A stretch of 10,846 nucleotides of DNA from Bordetella parapertussis (GTDB taxonomy: Bacteria; Pseudomonadota; Gammaproteobacteria; Burkholderiales; Burkholderiaceae_C): the NCBI GenBank assembly GCA_945900695.1, contig CAMDJU010000078.1, positions 1-10,846 of the forward strand, written 5' to 3'. The notes beneath the pieces were generated by a model. That model was not told the DNA's origin. It made no database searches and saw nothing but the letters and a program-made list of their open reading frames with translations. Below are positions 7,591 through 10,846 of the stretch, one piece after another. Within the stretch, counting starts at the first letter, position 1, and each line of letters begins with the position of its first letter. The position numbers and the translations under genes were made by a program.

Positions 7591-8814
7591 TCATGATGTC
7601 GCTTTCAATGCCAGTGAGGGTTTTTTGCCCCGACTCAACCAAGTCAGCAAAGAGAAACAGGTGAAAGCCAACAGGCTCAAAGCGATGAAGCCCGACCGAT
7701 AGGTGCCTGTGGCATTGGATATCCAACCCACCAAGGGTGAGCCAAACACCACCCCCAAAAACGTCACGGCCAGGGTGCCGCCAGTGGCCACACTGGCCAT
7801 GCCGGGCGGTGCTTGACGGGCCACTTCGGCCAAATAAACGCCATTCCAGCCAATGGCCGTGGCGCCAAACACCAGCAACACCGCGTTGAACCACAGCGCC
7901 GAGGTGCCGACCTCAAAAAAGGCACAGGCCATGGCCGTGCCAGACATGGTGATGGCCAGCAAACTGAGCGTGCGCAGGGGCTTGATCCAGCGGTCGGCCA
8001 CATAGCCCCACATGACCCGCCCCATCACCCCACCAAATTGGGTCAAGGTCATGGCCAAACCTGCACCGACCAAGGTCAACATCAACTCATCGTGCAAATA
8101 AGTGACCAAGTAGGTCATCAAAGACATTTGCACCACCGAAAACATGAAGGAACAAACCGCCAGGGTGGCCAATGCGCGGTGCGAGAACACCAAGCGAATG
8201 GGTTGCAATATATTCCCCCAGCGCAGGGGCTGATCGGGTTGGCGGTCATCGTCCAAGGCATTGCGTTGGGGTTGCGCGGCCACCGCACACAGCATGCACG
8301 CTGCCGCGACGAGCAGCAGAGACGCCTGCCAATCCACCCACAACAACAGCGGCGGCACCACCGCACCCGCCAACATACCCCCCAACGGAACACCTGTTTG
8401 CTTGACCGAAAAAACCAAGGACAAGCGATGCGCGGGTGTGGATCGGGCCAACAGGTGCGAACTCGCCGGGGTCATGGGCCCGTAACCAAAGCCGACCAAT
8501 AAAGCGCCCAGCACCATGGCAGGAATCCAAGGCACGGCACACAAGGACAAGCCGACCGCGCAAAACACCAATCCCCATTGGCTCACGCGAATGGGCCCCA
8601 TGCGAATCACCGTGGCACCCGAGACCAAGCTGGCCAAAATAGCACCCACATAAGAAACGCCGATGTACACCCCCAACAAAGTGGGAGAGACGTCCATGGC
8701 TTTGGCCACCACCGGGGCCATCACCGGCAAGGTCAACAACGCCATGGTGACCAGGGCCTGGATCAACAGGGTGATGAACAAGGGTACCCAGGTGCGCCAA
8801 GGCTGATTAAACAT
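7591..8814 (-). CDS. MFS transporter, probable organic/aromatic acid permease
   Basis: Inner-membrane secondary transporter of the major facilitator superfamily. It has 407 residues and an apparent 12-helix plan. Helices 1-6 run from about 11 to 182 in the first half, and a hydrophilic central loop is at about 181-210. Helices 7-12 run from about 213 to 393. The loop between helices 2 and 3 (SGATVIRMGP, 65-74) is a reduced form of the MFS signature. The loop between helices 8 and 9 has GYVADRW (270-276), a clearer copy. FSVKQTGVPLGG (135-146) in the helix 5 region and GWNGVYLAEVAR (322-333) are subfamily-like marks. The ATG at 8814 lies inside the last codons of the upstream ligase gene (8 nt overlap), pointing to translational coupling. 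The most economical reading is import of the substrate handled by the ligase and oxygenase genes. Export of a product or toxic compound is also possible. Substrate not determinable here. Confidence 0.88.
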   Translation of the reverse strand: MFNQPWRTWVPLFITLLIQALVTMALLTLPVMAPVVAKAMDVSPTLLGVYIGVSYVGAILASLVSGATVIRMGPIRVSQWGLVFCAVGLSLCAVPWIPAMVLGALLVGFGYGPMTPASSHLLARSTPAHRLSLVFSVKQTGVPLGGMLAGAVVPPLLLWVDWQASLLLVAAACMLCAVAAQPQRNALDDDRQPDQPLRWGNILQPIRLVFSHRALATLAVCSFMFSVVQMSLMTYLVTYLHDELMLTLVGAGLAMTLTQFGGVMGRVMWGYVADRWIKPLRTLSLLAITMSGTAMACAFFEVGTSALWFNAVLLVFGATAIGWNGVYLAEVARQAPPGMASVATGGTLAVTFLGVVFGSPLVGWISNATGTYRSGFIALSLLAFTCFSLLTWLSRGKKPSLALKATS

Positions 8815-10336
8815 ACAAGCGTTGTCGCAGTTCGGTTTTCAAAACTTTACCGGTTTCGTTTTTGGGCAATTGATCTACCACCAGGTATTGCTTGGGGCGT
8901 TTGAAGCGCGCCATGTGGGACAAGCAATGCGCGTCCAGTTCATGCAAGGTTTGGCCATCATTGGCAGCGGCACTCGGTCGCAAAACCACGAAAGCCACCA
9001 CTTCTTCGCCCCATTCCGGGTGGGTGCGGCCCACCACCGATACCTCAGACACGCTGGGGTGCAGCAGCAAGACTTCTTCGACTTCACGCGGGTAGATGTT
9101 GCTGCCGCCAGAAATGATCAAGTCTTTGCTGCGATCCTTCAAGGTTAAAAAGCCCTCTTCATCCAAGCAGCCCATGTCGCCGGTGTGCAACCAACCCTGG
9201 CGCAAAGCCTGGGCCGAAGCACTGGGGTTTTGCCAATAGCCTTGCATCACCACATCACCGCGCACGCACACCTCGCCGATCTCACCCAACGGCACAGGCT
9301 GTTCGTGTTCGTCCAGCACCTGAACTTGCAAACCCTGAAAGGGTCGGCCCACCGAAGCCAAGCGCAAAGCATGGCGCGGATGTTTGGCGTCACGGTGCAT
9401 GTCCTTGGTACTGACGGTGATGGTCATGGGCGACTCACCTTGGCCATAAATCTGCACAAATCTGGGGCCAAATCGGGCCAAGGCCGCCTCGATATCGGCC
9501 ACATACATGGGGCCACCCCCGTAAATGATGGTTTTCAATCCAGGGAACAGGTCGTCACTTGGGGCCTCGACCAAACGCTTGAGCATGGTGGGTGCGGCAA
9601 ACATGGCGATGCCTTGCCAATGCCCCCCCAAATCAAACAACTCTTGCGCATCAAAGCCACCGGATTCAGGGATCACATTGCAAGCACCGCGGGCCAAATG
9701 GGGCAATGAATACAGACCCGAGCCGTGCGACAAGGGTGCCGCATGGATGATGCAGTCCTGCACGCCGATGTCATCGACATCAGCAAAATAATGCCCACAC
9801 ATGGCCATCAGGTTGTGGTGCGACAGCATGACGCCTTTGGGCCGACCCGTGGTGCCGCTGGTGTAGAACAACCACGCCAAGTCGTGTGCCTCGCGCGCGA
9901 CCATCGGCATGGGTTGCGCCTGGGCCAAGTGCCGGTAAGCCGCTGAGCCCACATCCACCACATGGCGAACGCTGTGGGACAGGCCCGCCGCTTGTTCACA
10001 AGCGCTCAGGGTGTTGGGATAGGCCAGCACCAGGGGCGTGCCTGCATCGTCAAAGATGTAGGCCAATTCCTTGGGGTGCAGTTGTGAATGGATGGGCACA
10101 GCCACCAAGCCCGCATGCCAAATGGCCAGCAATGACCCCCAATAGGCCGGGTGATTGCGCATCACCAACCCCACCCGGTCGCCGGGTTGCAGGCCCAAGC
10201 CGAGCATGCCTGCGGCCATGGCAGACACTTGCTTGAGCAAGCCCACATGATCCTTCAATACCGTTTTCCCCCAAGCCAAGGCAGGGGCGTGCGGGTGGTC
10301 GCGGGCTGCGCGTTCGAGCAAATGGGCCAAATTCAT
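8807..10336 (-). CDS. Acyl/aryl-CoA synthetase, AMP-forming (ANL superfamily)
   Basis: Activates a carboxylic acid through an acyl-AMP to its CoA thioester. The 509 residues match single-domain-pair CoA ligases. Core motifs in order are: A3 P-loop YTSGTTGRPKGV (158-169), A4 region HAAPLSHGSG (198-207), A5 YGQGESP (297-303) with Glu301, A7 GWLHTGD (381-387) with the ribose-binding Asp387, the A8 hinge DRSKDLIISGGSNIYP (401-416), and A10 PKNETGK with catalytic Lys497. A5 lacks the usual Thr of YGxTE, which I take as a subfamily variant and not a defect. All catalytic residues are present. AGGAG sits 9 nt before the ATG at 10336 and overlaps the TAG stop of the upstream oxygenase gene, leaving 12 nt between the genes. 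This fits coupled expression. Between a ring-oxygenase gene and a transporter gene it probably activates an aromatic or aryl-alkanoic acid. A fatty acid substrate cannot be excluded. Confidence 0.92.
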   Translation of the reverse strand: MNLAHLLERAARDHPHAPALAWGKTVLKDHVGLLKQVSAMAAGMLGLGLQPGDRVGLVMRNHPAYWGSLLAIWHAGLVAVPIHSQLHPKELAYIFDDAGTPLVLAYPNTLSACEQAAGLSHSVRHVVDVGSAAYRHLAQAQPMPMVAREAHDLAWLFYTSGTTGRPKGVMLSHHNLMAMCGHYFADVDDIGVQDCIIHAAPLSHGSGLYSLPHLARGACNVIPESGGFDAQELFDLGGHWQGIAMFAAPTMLKRLVEAPSDDLFPGLKTIIYGGGPMYVADIEAALARFGPRFVQIYGQGESPMTITVSTKDMHRDAKHPRHALRLASVGRPFQGLQVQVLDEHEQPVPLGEIGEVCVRGDVVMQGYWQNPSASAQALRQGWLHTGDMGCLDEEGFLTLKDRSKDLIISGGSNIYPREVEEVLLLHPSVSEVSVVGRTHPEWGEEVVAFVVLRPSAAANDGQTLHELDAHCLSHMARFKRPKQYLVVDQLPKNETGKVLKTELRQRLYV

Positions 10337-10348
10337 GCTTGCGGACTC

Positions 10349-10846
10349 CTAGGCCTTGCGCGGAATGACCACGCCGTCAAATTCTTTCATCGCCATGCCC
10401 AGCGCATGCGACGCCATGTCTCGCACAGAGGCCGGTTGTCCCGCTTGGAAAATATACGCCGTATAAAACTGTTTCAACGTGGGATGGGCCAGAATTTCTG
10501 CCTGGGTGCGGCTTTGGGTGATTTGATCCCCATAGACCATGGGCAAAGGCAAGCGCACATTGCGCGCCGGGTCGCGCAAGATGGCCTTGGGTTCACCCCC
10601 TTGGGCCACGGTGTCCATCTCCTCGAAGAAGCGGCGGCGCATGGCCACAATGCCTCTGTCGCTGGCACTGAGCTGTTCGAGGCTGCGGTCAGCGATTCGC
10701 CCTTGTCCCACCCAGGCCAAAAAGTCTTGGTTCATCACATGGGTGTCGATCCAGCGACCTTGATCGTCTTGCACCGGGCCCCACCAGGTGGGGATGCTGG
10801 TCTGGGCATAGGGTTCTTGTTCGCGCGGCACACGGGTGTATTTCCA
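10349..10846 (-). CDS. Rieske ring-hydroxylating oxygenase alpha subunit, C-terminal fragment (cut by window edge)
   Basis: Only the last 165 codons are visible. The frame is open through the right edge (…WKYTRVPREQEPY), so the gene starts outside. The stretch MNQDFLAWVGQGRIADRS, followed by LSASDRGIVAMRRRFFEEMD and then GGEPKAILRDP, resembles the end of the catalytic domain of phthalate 4,5-dioxygenase-type Rieske oxygenases. In that family a Q-D-x-x-x-W-x-G-x-G-x-I-x-D-R block lies near the iron site, and its Asp is a likely iron ligand (family knowledge, not proven here). The Rieske [2Fe-2S] motif and the two iron-binding histidines would be upstream of the window, so they cannot be checked. 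The frame ends at TAG 10351-10349, which overlaps the ribosome site of the ligase gene. Likely role: NAD(P)H-dependent oxygenation or demethylation of an aromatic acid, needing a separate reductase that is not seen here. Confidence 0.78.
   Translation of the reverse strand, partial: WKYTRVPREQEPYAQTSIPTWWGPVQDDQGRWIDTHVMNQDFLAWVGQGRIADRSLEQLSASDRGIVAMRRRFFEEMDTVAQGGEPKAILRDPARNVRLPLPMVYGDQITQSRTQAEILAHPTLKQFYTAYIFQAGQPASVRDMASHALGMAMKEFDGVVIPRKA

Noticed and set aside
7813..8502. Open frame of 229 codons on the plus strand opposite the MFS gene
   Set aside because: Very rich in Gln, His, Arg and Gly with no motif. It is opposite a membrane protein gene, whose codons commonly give such a reverse-strand frame.

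Overview
The window looks like an ordinary chromosomal segment of a betaproteobacterium, most likely a Comamonadaceae-type member of the Burkholderiales. This rests on how the protein sequences read (FabI, the Yej proteins, a roughly 756-residue Orn/Lys/Arg decarboxylase and a Rieske-oxygenase/AMP-ligase cluster). It is an inference from memory, not from a search. It holds eight protein genes and one tRNA gene. Two genes are cut by the window edges, and there is no gap of 300 bases or more without a gene. I see no insertion sequence, CRISPR array, phage gene or recombinase.

Region 1 (about 1-3664, minus strand): yejA-yejB-yejE, a peptide ABC importer operon consisting of a periplasmic binding protein and two permeases. 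The genes are packed end to end (1 nt gap, then a 17 nt overlap). The third gene runs off the left edge, and the ATPase gene (yejF in E. coli) would be expected beyond it.

Region 2 (3665-4554): fabI, enoyl-ACP reductase, is divergent from yejA across only 38 nt. It ends in a hairpin shared with the convergent next gene.

Region 3 (4555-7029): a large PLP-dependent Orn/Lys/Arg decarboxylase on the minus strand, with no antiporter or regulator beside it. Divergent from it is a complete tRNA-Ser(GGA) gene with an extended -10 element in front and a strong intrinsic terminator behind.

Region 4 (7082-10846, minus strand): a tight run reading, in transcription order, Rieske-type ring-hydroxylating oxygenase alpha subunit (C-terminal part only), acyl/aryl-CoA synthetase, MFS transporter and a small cysteine-containing lipoprotein. 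The 12 nt gap, 8 nt overlap and possible ATGA overlap point to one operon. It probably takes up, activates and oxygenates an aromatic or related organic acid, but the substrate cannot be read from the sequence. This is the least characterised part of the window. I do not see strong evidence for a wholly new kind of system.
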